A stretch of DNA of 64,000 nt from the NCBI RefSeq assembly GCF_964204645.1, contig NC_134032.1, forward strand, positions 4,988,916 to 5,052,915, read 5' to 3'. Made by a program: the position numbers and the translations under genes. The first letter of the stretch is position 1; every line of letters starts with the position of its first letter. The DNA comes from Tubulanus polymorphus. Its lineage: Eukaryota > Nemertea > Palaeonemertea > Tubulaniformes > Tubulanidae. Of the stretch, positions 18,956-30,149 are shown piece by piece. The notes under the pieces were generated by a model. That model was not told the DNA's origin, did not search any database, and saw only the letters and a program-made list of their open reading frames with translations.

Positions 18956-20530
18956 TTTGTCGCCCGCGACAATTCATTATTTTGGTTTTATCGCCAGCGA
19001 CAATTCATTATTTTGGTTTTATCGCCCGCGACAATTCATTAATTTGGTTTTGTCACCCGCGACAAAACAATATTTTTGGTTTTATCACCCGCGATAAAAC
19101 AATATTTTGGTTTTATCGCCCGCGACAATTCATTATTTTGGTTTTATCGCCCGCGACAATTCAAGATTTTGGTTTTATCGCCCGCGACAATTCAATTTTT
19201 GGATTTGTCGCCCACGACAATTCAATATTTTGGTTTTATCGCTCGCGACAATTCATTATTTTGGTTTTATCGCCCGCAACAATTTTTTTTCTTTTTGTCG
19301 CGGTTTTATCGCCTGCGACACTTCAATATTTTTGTTTTATCGCATGCGACAATTCATTATTTTGGTTTTATCGCCCGCGACAATTCATTAGTTTGGTTTT
19401 GTCGCCCGCGACAATTGAATATTTTGGTTTTGTCGCCCGCGACAATTCATGATTTTGGTTTTATCGCCCGCGACAATTCATTTTTTTGGTTTTATCGTCT
19501 GCGACAATTTATTATTTTGGTTTTATCGCCCGCGACAATTCATTAGTTTGGTTTTGTTGCCCGCGACAATTGAATATTTTGGTTTTGTCGCCCGTGACAA
19601 TTCAATATTTTGGTTTTATCGCCCGCGACAATTTATTATTTTGGTTTTATCGCCTGCGACAATTCATTAGTTTGGTTTTGTTGCCCGCGACAATTGAATA
19701 TTTTGGTTTTGTCGCCCGTGACAATTCAATATTTTGGTTTTATCGCCCGCGACAATTCATTATTTTGGTTTTATCGCCCGCGACAATTCATTATTTTGGT
19801 TTTGTCGCACGCGACAATAGCGACATTTCAAGATTTTGGTTTTATCGCCCGCGACAATTCAATTTTTGGATTTGTCGCCCACGACAATTCAATATTTTGG
19901 TTTTATCGCCCGCGACAATTCAATTTTTGGATTTGTCGCCCACGACAATTCAATATTTTGGTTTTATCGCCCGCGACAATTCAATTTTTGGATTTGTCGC
20001 CCACGACAATTCAATATTTTGGTTTTATCGCCCGCGACAATTCATTATTTTGGTTTTATCGCCCGTGACAATTTTTTTTCTTTTTGTCGCGGTTTTATCG
20101 CCTGCGACACTTCAATATTTTGGTTTTATCGCCTGCGACAATTCATTATTTTGGTTTTATCGCCCGCGACAATTCATTAGTTTGGTTTTGTCGCCCGCGA
20201 CAATTGAATATTTTGGTTTTGTCACCTGCGACAATTCATGATTTTGGTTTTATCGCCCGCGACAATTCATTTTTTTGGTTTTATCGTCTGCGACAATTTA
20301 TTATTTTGGTTTTATCGCCCGTGACAATTCATTAGTTTCGTTTTGTTGCCCGCGACAATTGAATATTTTGGTTTTGTCGCCCGTGACAATTCATTACTTT
20401 GGTTTTATCGCCCGCGACAATTCATTTTTTTGGTTTTGTCGTCCGCGACAATTCAATATTTTGGTTTAATCGCCAGCGACAATGGACTATTTTGGTTTTA
20501 TGGCCCGCGACAATTAATTTTTTTGGTTTT
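18944..20530. repeat. 31-bp minisatellite array, about 50 copies
   Basis: The unit is attttggttttatcgcccg followed by cgacaattcatt. It contains the near-palindrome tgtcgcccgcgaca or its 'tatcgcccgcgaca' variant. The copies vary at a few positions, and some blocks are themselves repeated (for example units with 'caattttttttctttttgtcgc'). Because 31 is not a multiple of three, all three plus-strand frames stay open and give repetitive frames of up to 251 codons; these are not genes. Confidence 0.9.
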
Positions 20531-20625
20531 GTCGCCTATATTATTAGCATTTGAATAATTAGGCCAATTAATAACGTAATAAAGACTGATGCTTTCGCCT
20601 ATTTTGAAGTCGAATAATCTGATAT

Positions 20626-21265
20626 AGTTCGTAAGCGATAAAGGGCCTCGAGTTGTCGCGTTCAAACTCGACAAGTCGCCATATTTATGTCGATATATTG
20701 CGATATATCGTGTCAAGTCCACATGAATATGTCTACATATCGTGACGTTTTCACGACAAATTTCGCTTATTTGCTCATTTTCCACGGGACAAGCCGTCAT
20801 TTGAAGACATGTCTAAATGTAAGATGAGGACGCCAGTAATATGACGACTGAGTTTCAAGTCGTCATGAATATGTCGACTTGTCGTGAGGAAAATGGTTGA
20901 GAAAACGAAATATGTCGTCAAAACGTCACGATATATCGACATATTCATGTTGACTTGACGCGATATATCGCGTCAAGTCGACAATAATATGGCGACTTGT
21001 CGAGTTGGAACGCGTCATCTCGAGGCCCCTTATCGCTTCCGTAGATGTAGTGTCGAATATTAAGGTCATTTTGGCAGATTCCTTTTTTTTAAAAGTGATA
21101 TTAAAGCGATCATTCAAGTGATCCTACTTAATGAAAGATCTACGGAAGCGATAAAGGGCCTCGAGTTGTTGCGTTCCAACTCGACAAGTCGCCATATTTA
21201 TGTCGATATATCGCATCAATTCGACATGAATATGTCGACATATCGTGACGTTTTGACGACTTGAA
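20626..21265. repeat. terminal-inverted-repeat arms of a MITE-like element
   Basis: About 140 bases at 20626-20765 (agcgataaagggcctcgag...) recur inverted at 20905-21045 and again direct at 21139-21265, flanked by ctacggaagcg. The arms are rich in short palindromes such as cgatatatcg and gtcgacat. There is no coding sequence. The first two arms look like a foldback or MITE; the third arm starts a partial second copy. Confidence 0.65.
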
Positions 21266-21279
21266 ACTCAGTCCTCATC

Positions 21280-24040
21280 TTTCAGCAACGCCAGTCACAT
21301 GGAGTCGTACGTGTTCTACTTTCTGCGACGCGACACGACTGTCACAACCAACCGACGCGCTCTTGCGACTGGCAGAAACTAGTCGCACACAATCGTATTG
21401 CAAGCGACTTGCATCGAAACTTGCGATGCAACGCGAGGATCGCATCGTGTCACAAGAACAACCTACGTCTGGCTTTAAGTTACTGCAGAGCATCAGAAAT
21501 ATCTTTTTTTTCGTTCAAAAGACCTTTCGCTTGAAAATTCTTTCGTCGGAACAAAATTTATTTCGTTCGAACCAATAATATTCTATACAATTGAACCAAT
21601 TTGAAAAAAATCGTTAGAACAAAGTTGAACAAACTTTCTTTTGTCCAAACGAAAGGTTTTTCGTTCGAACAATCATTCAATTGAACAGAATGGTTTTAAT
21701 TTGAACAGAATTTTCTTGTCAGAACAATAAGTTTTTCGTTCGAACAAGTATATTGAAAAAAGTTTTTTCTCCGAACCGAAAGTATTAAGTATTTCAGAAC
21801 GATAACCACACTCAAACGTGGTGAACGGATGATAAGATAAAATCCCACTATTTACAGATTAAAAGAATTTAAAAACAAGAATTTATTTATTAAATCTAAA
21901 ATATTTAAAAGACACGACGTCTTTTTAAATCACGACCAGTTTCTCCAAAGTAAATTTTATCAAACATTTTTTTTAAAACTATACCTATTTTTCTTTATCA
22001 AATTAACCGTGTATTTACTAAGATAAATCATGAGTGTACCGGGGAGTCGTAGGCCTAAAGTAAACACGCCGAAGAGATAGAGCGGAGAAAAGCTGTTATG
22101 TCGACGAGGTATCAAAATAAAATAATATTACTTTATTACTTAATTACTTTATTCGGCCGCGGGCCTCAACCTCTATATAAATACCATCAATACTCTATAT
22201 TTCCTACAGTACATACCGATCATTGTCAACTGCACCAGGTATTTACTAAATACAAGTATATAACACACTCCTTTCCGTATGCTGGAGTCACACTTGAAAT
22301 TTGGAGTAAGCGTTCGCTGTGGGGGAAAGGAGATCGTTCGCTTTGTCGCTTGAAGTGTTTATCGAGTTTTACGTGGCTTTAGGCCTACCGGTATTGAGCT
22401 TTACTGTCTCAAACAAACACAGTATAATTGTTGCGTTTATTAACGGACTCATTGGATTGAACTTCAAAACAAAATTTTCGACATTTAGGAGGGTTGTTAT
22501 TCAATAGGCCCACGACCAATCTGTCCGGATGTTAGGCGGTTAAAGCTAAGTTCACTGTAAAGGAGGAGTCAGGTTTATTAAAGTGCATGTTAATTAGTGA
22601 TTTACTGGTTCTGACTTAAACGATCAATCACAATTATCAATTTTATTGACAAAAATGAAGATTTTTTTGAAAATTTCTTCTGAGCAGACAGCTTTATAAG
22701 CCAGACTTTTCATCATAAATGAAACTGGTATTTCCTTAATTCCTATGACTTAAGCCGAGGGTGGGTCGGCCTTGCGATGGCTTGTGACTCACTGCGAGGC
22801 CATTCACTGCAACCGCCAGCGACGATTGTGTCGCAACGATTCATCGACCTACGCTCCCTTGCGACAGGTTGTGACTGTCAGCAACGCCAGTGACAAGGAG
22901 TCGCACGTGTTCTACTTTCTGCAACGCGACACGACTGTCACAACCGACCTACGTGCTCTTGCGACTGGCAGAAACTAGTCGCACACAGTCGCTGACAATC
23001 GTATCGCAACCGATTTGCACCGAAACTTGCGATGCAACGCGAGGATCGCATCGCGTCACAAGGCCAACCCATGTCCGGCTTTGAGTTACTGCGGAGCCCC
23101 AGAAATATCTTTTTTCTCGTTCAAAAGACCTTTCGCTTGTAAATTCTTTCTACGGAACAAAATTTATTTAGTTCGAACCAATAATATTCTGTTCGATTCA
23201 ACCAATTTCAAAAATCGTTAGAACAAAGTTGAACTATTTTGTTGAAACAAAAGATTTTTTCGTTCGAACAATCGTTCGATCTAACAGAATCGTTTAAATT
23301 TCAACAGAATTTTCTTGTCAGAACATTAAGTTTTTCGTTCGAACAAGTATATTGTAAAAAGTTTTTTCTCCGAACCAAAAGTATTAAGTATTTTGTTCAA
23401 TCGAACAGAATTTTTTTTTCATTCACGAAAAAATTGTTTTCGCTCCACCAAATTTTTTGCCGGGACAAAGAGTTTTTCATTTCAACAATGACATAGCTTT
23501 CAGAATGAAGAAAAGTTTTGGTTCAAACAAAAAGCGTACAAGATTTTCTTGTCGGATCATTAAGTTTTTTGGTCGAACAGCGTGTTAAGGTCGTTTTGGA
23601 AATTTACTCGGTCTGGTATATTTTGGATTACTGTGTATGTCATTTGTCAGGACATTAGAAGACGACTTAGTATACTACCTTGCGTGACTCCAGTAGTTAG
23701 ACCGACTTATTCCAAGATGAGGCGTTCCGTTGATTTCGGCTACAAGTTTTCGTTCAGATATAATGCTGAGCCAATTCGGCAACCTATTGATACTGTTTCC
23801 TAATAGCCTTCTTTAGTAATGGCTGATGTTGTACCTTATCAAATGCTTTGTCGAAATCATAAAGAGTAATTATCGCCTAACAGTCGATTTTCCAGAGTCA
23901 AATAGGACATCAAGTCCAGTTGTCCATGGTTTCAAGAAGGTCTAATGGACTGTTTGTCGAGCTTCCTCTTATAAAACTGTGTTAACCATTGAACAGAATT
24001 CAAAGACTGTGCAGAAAACCCGTTATCGCTGCTTTGCAGC
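21280..24040. repeat. duplicated noncoding repeat units
   Basis: 21285-21500 (rich in gcgacacgactgtcacaacc) matches 22865-23100. 21505-21790 (dense in ttcgaac words) matches 23105-23400. Between them lies a copy of the taggcctaccgg repeat at 21983-22535. 23580-24040 has no assigned feature. No gene was found in this interval. Confidence 0.55.
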
Positions 24041-24044
24041 TATA

Positions 24045-24850
24045 TTTATTATTATTATTTTTTTCCACACATTTTTTGTCAAAAGTACATAGGCTTTTTT
24101 ACATTACGGCTGTTGCCGATACAATCCGTCTGATATCATTCAGCTCAGTTCGATCTACAAATACTCCGTGCGAATTTTGAAGAATCAACGTTACAAAAGC
24201 ACTGTCGGGCCGTAAACATCGAAAATTGAGCCCCATTCAAAGAGCCGACATGTTTTTCTAAGTCGTCTTTCCGAAATCTACCGCACGTTTCTTGTCACAT
24301 TGATAATTGTCAAATGCACAAGGTATTTACTAAATACAAGTATATAATAACACAATCCTTTCCGTATGCTGGACTCACACTTGACATTCGGAGTAAGCGT
24401 TCGCTGTGGGGGAAAGGGATCGTTCGCTGTGTCGTTTGAAGTGTTTATCGAGTTTGACGCGGCTTTAGGCCTACCGGTACTGAGCTTTACTGTCTCAAAC
24501 AAACAGAGCATAATTGTTGCGTTTATTAACGGACTCATTGGATTGAACTTCAAAACAAAATTTACGATATTTAGGTGGGTTGTTATTCAATAGGCCTACG
24601 ACCAATCTGTCCGGATGTTAGGCCTACGCATATACATAGGCCTACATAGGCTAGTAGCCTCTACTAGGTTAAGCGTTGGCTGTGGGGGAAAGGAGATCAT
24701 TCGCTGTGTCGCTTGAAGTGTTTATCGAGTTTTTCGCGACCTTAAGGCTTTAGTATGGTGGCTGATAAGGGCCATGCGTAAAAAAAACACATATATGCAA
24801 ATGAGGGCGACATTATGACAAAACGACAAAACTAAATTAACGTGACAAAA
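24045..24850. repeat. host repeat block, second copy
   Basis: Direct copy of parts of 17645-18955 in the same order and strand but with about 300 bases missing, leading straight into a second minisatellite array as in the first copy. This shows that repeat block and array move or duplicate together. Confidence 0.7.
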
Positions 24851-25552
24851 CAATAATTTTGGTTTTGTCGCCCGCGACAAATCATTATTTTGGTTTTATC
24901 GCCCGCGACAATTCATTATTTTGGTTTTATCGCCCGCGACAATTTATTATTTTGGTTTTGTCGCACGCGACAATTCATTATTCAATTTTCTTTTTGTCGC
25001 AGGCGATAAAACCAATTTTTTTTTTGGTCGCAATTTTATCGCCAGCAACACTTCAATATTTTGGTTTTATCGCCTGCGACAATTCAATATTTTTGTTTTA
25101 TCGCCAGCCATAATTCATTATTTTGGTTTTATCATCCGCGACAATTCATTAGTTTCGTTTTGTCGCCCGCGACAATTCAATATTTTGGTTTTATCGCCCG
25201 CGACAATTCATTATTTTGGTTTTATCGCCCGCGACAATTAATTAGTTTGGTTTTGTCGCCCGCGACAATTCAATATTTTGGTTTTATCGCCCGCGACAAT
25301 TCAAGATTTTGGTTTTATCGCCCGCGTCAATTCATTTTTTGGTTTTGTCGCCCGCGACAATTCAATATTTTGGTTTTATCGCCAGCGGCAATTAATTATT
25401 TTGGTTTTATCGCCCGCGACAATTCATTTTTCGGTTTTGTCGCCCGCGACAATTCAATATTTCGGTTTTATCGCCAGCGACAATTGATTATTTTGGTTTT
25501 ATCCCCCGTGATAATTGATTATTTTGGTTTTATCGCCCGCGACAATTAATTT
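24850..25552. repeat. second 31-bp minisatellite array, about 22 copies
   Basis: Same unit as at 18944-20530, with the same internal variant containing a poly-T run and ttgtcgc. It ends abruptly at the truncated DIRS-like reverse transcriptase. Confidence 0.85.
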
Positions 25553-25554
25553 TT

Positions 25555-25990
25555 TTGCAATCTGGCTTTACTGGTACTGAAAAGTAAGCATCTTTCAAAT
25601 CAATGACCGTAAACCAAGATCCCTATTTAGTCAAAGCCAACACATCCTTTATAGTGTCCATTTTAAAGCGGTGGTGTTCCACGTATTCATTGAAATACTT
25701 TAAATTTAATATCATGCGGTAAGTACCATCCTATTTAGGGGTAAGGGAAATGTTTGAGATAAAGCTATCTGCAGAGTATTCACACACCTCCAATATCCCT
25801 TTCTCATGGAGACTGGAAATAGTCTGATCCACCAATAATTCCATTTTAGGATTATATTGAGCACTATTCGGCAGAACCCTTTGGGTAGGTAATTCGTTAA
25901 GTTCAATATCATAACCAAGAACAGTGGATAAAATCCAGGGATCACTAGTAATTTTGCCCCAATTTCAATGAGCCAGGGCTATTTACCAGC
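25555..25990 (-). pseudogene. DIRS-like reverse transcriptase, N-terminal part
   Basis: The minus strand encodes WILSTVLGYDIELNELPTQ, then FISNISL, DGTYRMILNLKYFNEYV, and VIDLKDAYFSVPV, which is motif A with its catalytic Asp. Stops occur after SLTPK and ALTK. Everything after motif A, including the YxDD box, RNase H and any tyrosine recombinase, is missing because the element is truncated at 25555. Confidence 0.7.
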
Positions 25991-26054
25991 TACAAAATTA
26001 CCTGCCGTATTTACGAACCTTCTTACCTGATGACGAGTTATTTCTTGGGTTGAC

Positions 26055-27442
26055 TTAGTTGCCGTTTGCTGCATCCTCCCGAGCCGGGTAGGCTGTTGGA
26101 ATATACACTTCTGTTTCCACCCTGTGGAGCTGAGTACTGAGGCGTTGACCTATAAAATTGTTACTGAACACACATCTATTCGGAGGCATACTATACGGCT
26201 GATGACGGATCGGTTTGTAAAAGCCCTGTTGCATTACAGGAGTCCTGAACGCAGTTGAACCTGTTTTCTTCAGTTTTTTGCCGATGGATTCTGCGTCGGC
26301 AATGTCTTTGATTTCTTTGTTAAGCTCGTCGCCAAACAAGAACACTTTACCAATTGGTCGAGATGCATTACATAACTTTGTGAATGGAGGCGCTAATTTG
26401 TTTTTAATTTGCTCTCGCCTGAAAATACATGTTTTAGTGAACAGACAGGACATGATACGCAAACTGTCAGCCAGCAGCAGTCTCATTTCGTTTCGTGACA
26501 CCAAGTCAGCACCTTGTGGCAAAGAATCAAAAGCTCTAACCAGCGGCACCAGTCCCTTCAGATGAAGTTTCTGCAATTTTTGGATCGAGTTATCCGAGAA
26601 TCGCGATGGTTTACGCATTTTGTCCCAAATTAATGAATTTATAGCCGAACTACCATCATATCAACGTTCTTGGGAACCATATACTTTTCCAAGACTCTAT
26701 CTTAGAGTCCTGCATTGAGTGCCTTGGCGACATCAGCACGAACCGGGTTTCCATCAGCGACCTCTGGGGAGAAGAAATGTAATAAGTCAGGCACGATGGC
26801 ATCATCTTCACCCGGCTGACGATCGGAGTACAAAGACGCAAAAGGGTCGGAACCCAAAACAGGATGATCAACCCGGCAAGCCGGACTCGGTTGAGATAAT
26901 TGAGTCTGAGACCGTGGTGGAGACAAATCATTCTCAGTCAACTGGCATTGAGAATCATCAATATCATAATCATACTGACCCTGGAGATCAACCACTTCTC
27001 CTTCCTCCGATAAAGGGAGAAAACCGCGACTTTTCCCCAATCCATCTAACCTGTCCAGAATCAGTTGAAGAACATCACCCGAAGGCGAAGAGGCTGGGAA
27101 ATCAACACTGGCATTTTGACTTAATATTACTAGCGCAAGATGGCTGACTTCTGGGTACGATGGCGCCACTAGCTGAAGACTGAGCCGCGCTACATCTCCC
27201 ACGTGTACGGGAAGCAATTTTTGATTTTCCCTTATCAATTTTATAATCCTTGATTTTAGCCCTACTCTCCTTAACAGGAGCAGGAAGGTCATCAATCTGA
27301 GGCCCCGAAACGGGGAAGGCTCAGCGACCGAATCCGGGATAACTGGATGAGTGTCCGACTTGCCCATCATCACGGAAAAACGATTGTCACAACAATCGAG
27401 AAAAATCAACTCACGAGGAGTAAAACAGCTACAGAAGCACAC
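26055..27442 (-). pseudogene. DIRS-like ORF1 (gag-like) protein, frame-broken
   Basis: Two frames continue one another: 27442-26702 (246 codons, Ser/Pro/Leu-rich, with acidic and Gln-rich linker) and 26618-26055 (187 codons) that has the helical core LVRAFDSLPQGADLVSRNEM and RPIGKVFLFGDELNKEIKDI. The second part is the recognisable DIRS-type ORF1 region that precedes reverse transcriptase. A stop and a shift lie near 26700-26620. It would bind element RNA in particles, by analogy with other gag proteins. Confidence 0.55.
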
Positions 27443-27641
27443 AATAAAAGAAACGAAGTCTAGATAACGATATAACTAATCCAGAACGTCACACAAGCGA
27501 AAAAACGTGGAATAAAATCCAAGATAACGAGCAGCAATTACACCCACGTGTATCCGACCAGCAGGAAAATGGCGTACTGACTTACAGGAGTGAGTGACGT
27601 CATCTCATGGAATACCGGAGTATAGCGAGTGAAGTGAAATG

Positions 27642-28004
27642 ATTCTTAAGATCCATCAACAGACGAGTTTAGAAGAACTAAATCGAGAATAAATCCTGAT
27701 AATGAAAATCCAGATTTAGTAAAACAAAATTTAGAATATAATGAATATATTTACCATTTCAAACTTATATTTGAAAAATCTGGATATAATGTAAATGATA
27801 GAGGTGCCAGACATTTAGTAAGAGAATTACAGTTTTTAGATGGTAAATATTATTATCATTTGAAAGATGATTATTATATTAATATCTCCTGTAAATATCA
27901 AAATAAGATATTAGCAGAACCAACTTTGAGTAAATTAGAACCACCTAGAATTAAAAGAATAAGTAATAGTAATGAAATAGAAAATGTTACCGACACAGAA
28001 ATGA
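27642..28004 (+). pseudogene. V3 fragment: middle of the coiled-coil/membrane protein gene
   Basis: The piece encodes the segment with TDEFRRTKSRI, SGYNVNDRGARHLVRELQFLDGKYYYHL and RIKRISNSNEIENV, homologous to V4 52740-53080. It is nearly a copy of the inverted segment at 36220-36580. It is interrupted at 28004/28005 by a DNA transposon and resumes at 34947, so together with 34947-35435 it forms the left arm of a large palindrome. Confidence 0.7.
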
Positions 28005-28649
28005 CACGGCTGTACGGCGTTTCGCTTCGATTGTCAATAGCGATTATTGATCCACGGCGGGGTCACGTGACCATCGCGCGTATGCTCCAAATGCTTAAGT
28101 ACGCGATCTAACGGTTTTTCCTAGCTCCCTTAGTGTGCTTAAACGAACGAGGTTGACTTGATGCAATCCCCTGTAGCAGGTTCTTGAGTATATAGATTAG
28201 TTCGTAAGGGTATTAAACGCCATTTACCTGCGACTCTTTTGCCGCCGGACCGCTTCAAAGTGGAGAGAAAATTTAACGACTCGGGCGATACAAGTCTTGG
28301 GTAAGATACTTTATATATCGAAAATATAGTACGATGGATCGTTTATAATTTTCGTCTATGAACTATATGAGCTTTTTAGCTTTCGTTTGATGTATAAAAC
28401 GTCGGCCTTCCCTATCGATGATGGGAGAACAAGTGGAGCTCAACCCGACTCGGCCGTGGTAGGCTATGGCTAATTATTTAGGCCACTCGAGATGCGAGCT
28501 CGTCGCATTAGGCTATTTACCTGTTTACAATCCAGCACACTTCTTCACTTTCCGGATCGACCACAATACCAAAAGGCCTATTCAAACTATTACTAAGTAC
28601 TGTGGTCACTCATTGGGCCAGTATTATTTTTTCAAATCTAGGCCAGGCC

Positions 28650-29130
28650 TCTTATGTCTAATAAGTAGGGTTTTCGGTATTATTTTCAGTTTCTTTTTTA
28701 TTGCTATTACGCATGTCGGTAGGCTGGTGGATGAATGGCCTTGGGTGTTTGAATTCGAACCCTTAAGCTCGACATCTTTCCACTTTGGTAAGTAGGGCTA
28801 AGCTTCCTAATCAGAAATTGTCTATAAAATGCACAACTACCCTATGATTTTTGGAATATTTTCAGTTTTCTCGTTGGAAATAATTTGGAGTTCGTCGAAT
28901 TCAGCCCCTTACTCAAAATTTTGTTGTCGCTCCAGTTAGTATTCCTAATCAGAAATTGTCTATAAAGCACACAACTAAGCCTACTACACGGAGTTGATAT
29001 ATATTTTCAGTTTTCTCGTCGGTCTACTTCAACTCTCACTGTTTGAATTCAGACAGTTGCAGTTGCAGACATTTTGTCGTCGCTCGGTAAGTATTCTATT
29101 ACTAATCAGAAATCAGAAATTGTCTAAAAA
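28650..29130 (+). repeat. degenerate exon-like tandem modules upstream of the transposase
   Basis: Units of about 150 bases recur: an intron-like end (ttttcagttttctcgt), a short GC-richer 'exon' ending ttgtcgtcgctc or similar, a gtaag donor, and 'aatcagaaattgtctata'. Three to four copies are visible, the last leading into the first coding exon. This may be alternative 5' exons of the transposase mRNA. Confidence 0.45.
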
Positions 29131-29200
29131 TGCCAAGCTGCATGAAGCTGATTTTTCCAAATATATTTTCAGTTTTCTTGTCGACTTCTACAACTTCAAA

Positions 29201-29216
29201 ATGTCACAACACTCTG
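29201..29216 (+). CDS. transposase exon 1
   Basis: ATG at 29201 opens MSQHS plus one base, ending at a gtaagt donor. It is followed by an exon at 29305 in the matching phase. The 'ttttcag' acceptor upstream at about 29172 suggests a spliced 5' leader. Confidence 0.6.
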
Positions 29217-29304
29217 GTAAGTTGAGCAACAACAAAATTAATTTTTTAGTTCATATGGATGAAATTGAAAGATCTTTAAAAACATTGCTATTTCTATTTT
29301 TCAG

Positions 29305-29373
29305 GTGGATCGCTTGGTTCAAAAGTTGGCGCTGGCGGGAAAAAACGACGGTTCGGCCAAAAAAGAAGAAACT
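29305..29373 (+). CDS. transposase exon 2 with nuclear localisation signal
   Basis: Bounded by ctatttttcag and gtgagt. The phase joins exon 1 (G|GT, Gly) and exon 3 (T|GT, Cys). It encodes GSLGSKVGAGGKKRRFGQKRRN, a strongly basic bipartite-like nuclear localisation signal. Confidence 0.7.
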
Positions 29374-30149
29374 GTGAGTCTAAATTTCATGAAAAACTCT
29401 TGTTGACTTTATGATACTAATAAAGAATTCCTTAAGATATTCATTGTTCCTTTAATTCATTCATTGCATTTTATTTCTGCGAATGGTTTCTGGTTCGTGT
29501 TTCACATGAATGATCATGCATTTGTAAGTTCTAGATTTTCAGTAACCTTGAATTTGTTATTCAATCCAGAAAGCTTACTCTTATAAAAAGATACATGTCT
29601 TATTCAAATTTTGGAATACTCTGTTCCAGTTCATGGGAATCCAGGATGAAGTCATAATTTTAGGGATTAGAAAATCCATATCGGGGTTGTAGTCACGTAG
29701 TGATATTTTTTGGGAAAATAGATTGAATAAATAAAACCTTGAATATCCTGGGCCCGGTTTCATAGACTGAGTACCAAATAATCCTCAATCGGTGTGACAA
29801 CCACCATAGTGAAAATGAGAAACCATGGTTATAACTGACAATTTTCTAAATGTTCCGAAACTATTTTGCTTCCACACATCTCTGAAACCCAGCCCTGGTG
29901 TAGAAATGAACTCAAATAAAATCACAAACAGATCAAGCTTCAAATGATTAATAACAAATGTCATACATGTACTGAATTTTATCAATTATGACGATTTATT
30001 TCACTGAGATATAGTTAGATATAGAAAAACTTGCACTTAATTGTGACGTAGTAAAATACATTTGATTATTAATCAATTACTCTAGAATTATGAATTGTTT
30101 TGCCTCTATCTTCTTCACTCTTACTCATCTTCAACTTCAATTTGCCTAG

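Larger units (their letters stand above)
25555..27641 (-). mobile_element. DIRS-like retroelement fragment (ORF1 and start of RT)
   Basis: Read on the minus strand, an ORF1-like protein (27442-26055) is followed by the fingers and first catalytic motif of a reverse transcriptase that is cut at 25555 by the minisatellite. It is less AT-rich than the viral elements around it. The 5' side at about 27443-27641 is noncoding and abuts the V3 fragment. No terminal repeats were recognised, so the ends are approximate. Confidence 0.65.

Noticed and set aside
18944-20530. Possible CRISPR-like array
   Set aside because: Units are contiguous with no unique spacers, and the context is a eukaryotic genome.
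18982-20558. Long repetitive frames (up to 251 codons) on the plus strand
   Set aside because: They arise from the 31-bp minisatellite, which stays open in all three frames; there is no start context, codon signal or non-repeat part.
24859-25549. Similar repetitive frames in the second array
   Set aside because: Same artefact of the 31-bp unit.
30095-30149. Use of the ATG at 30095 as transposase start
   Set aside because: It lies in an intron: a consensus acceptor at 30146-30149 joins in phase to two upstream coding exons that begin at 29201.
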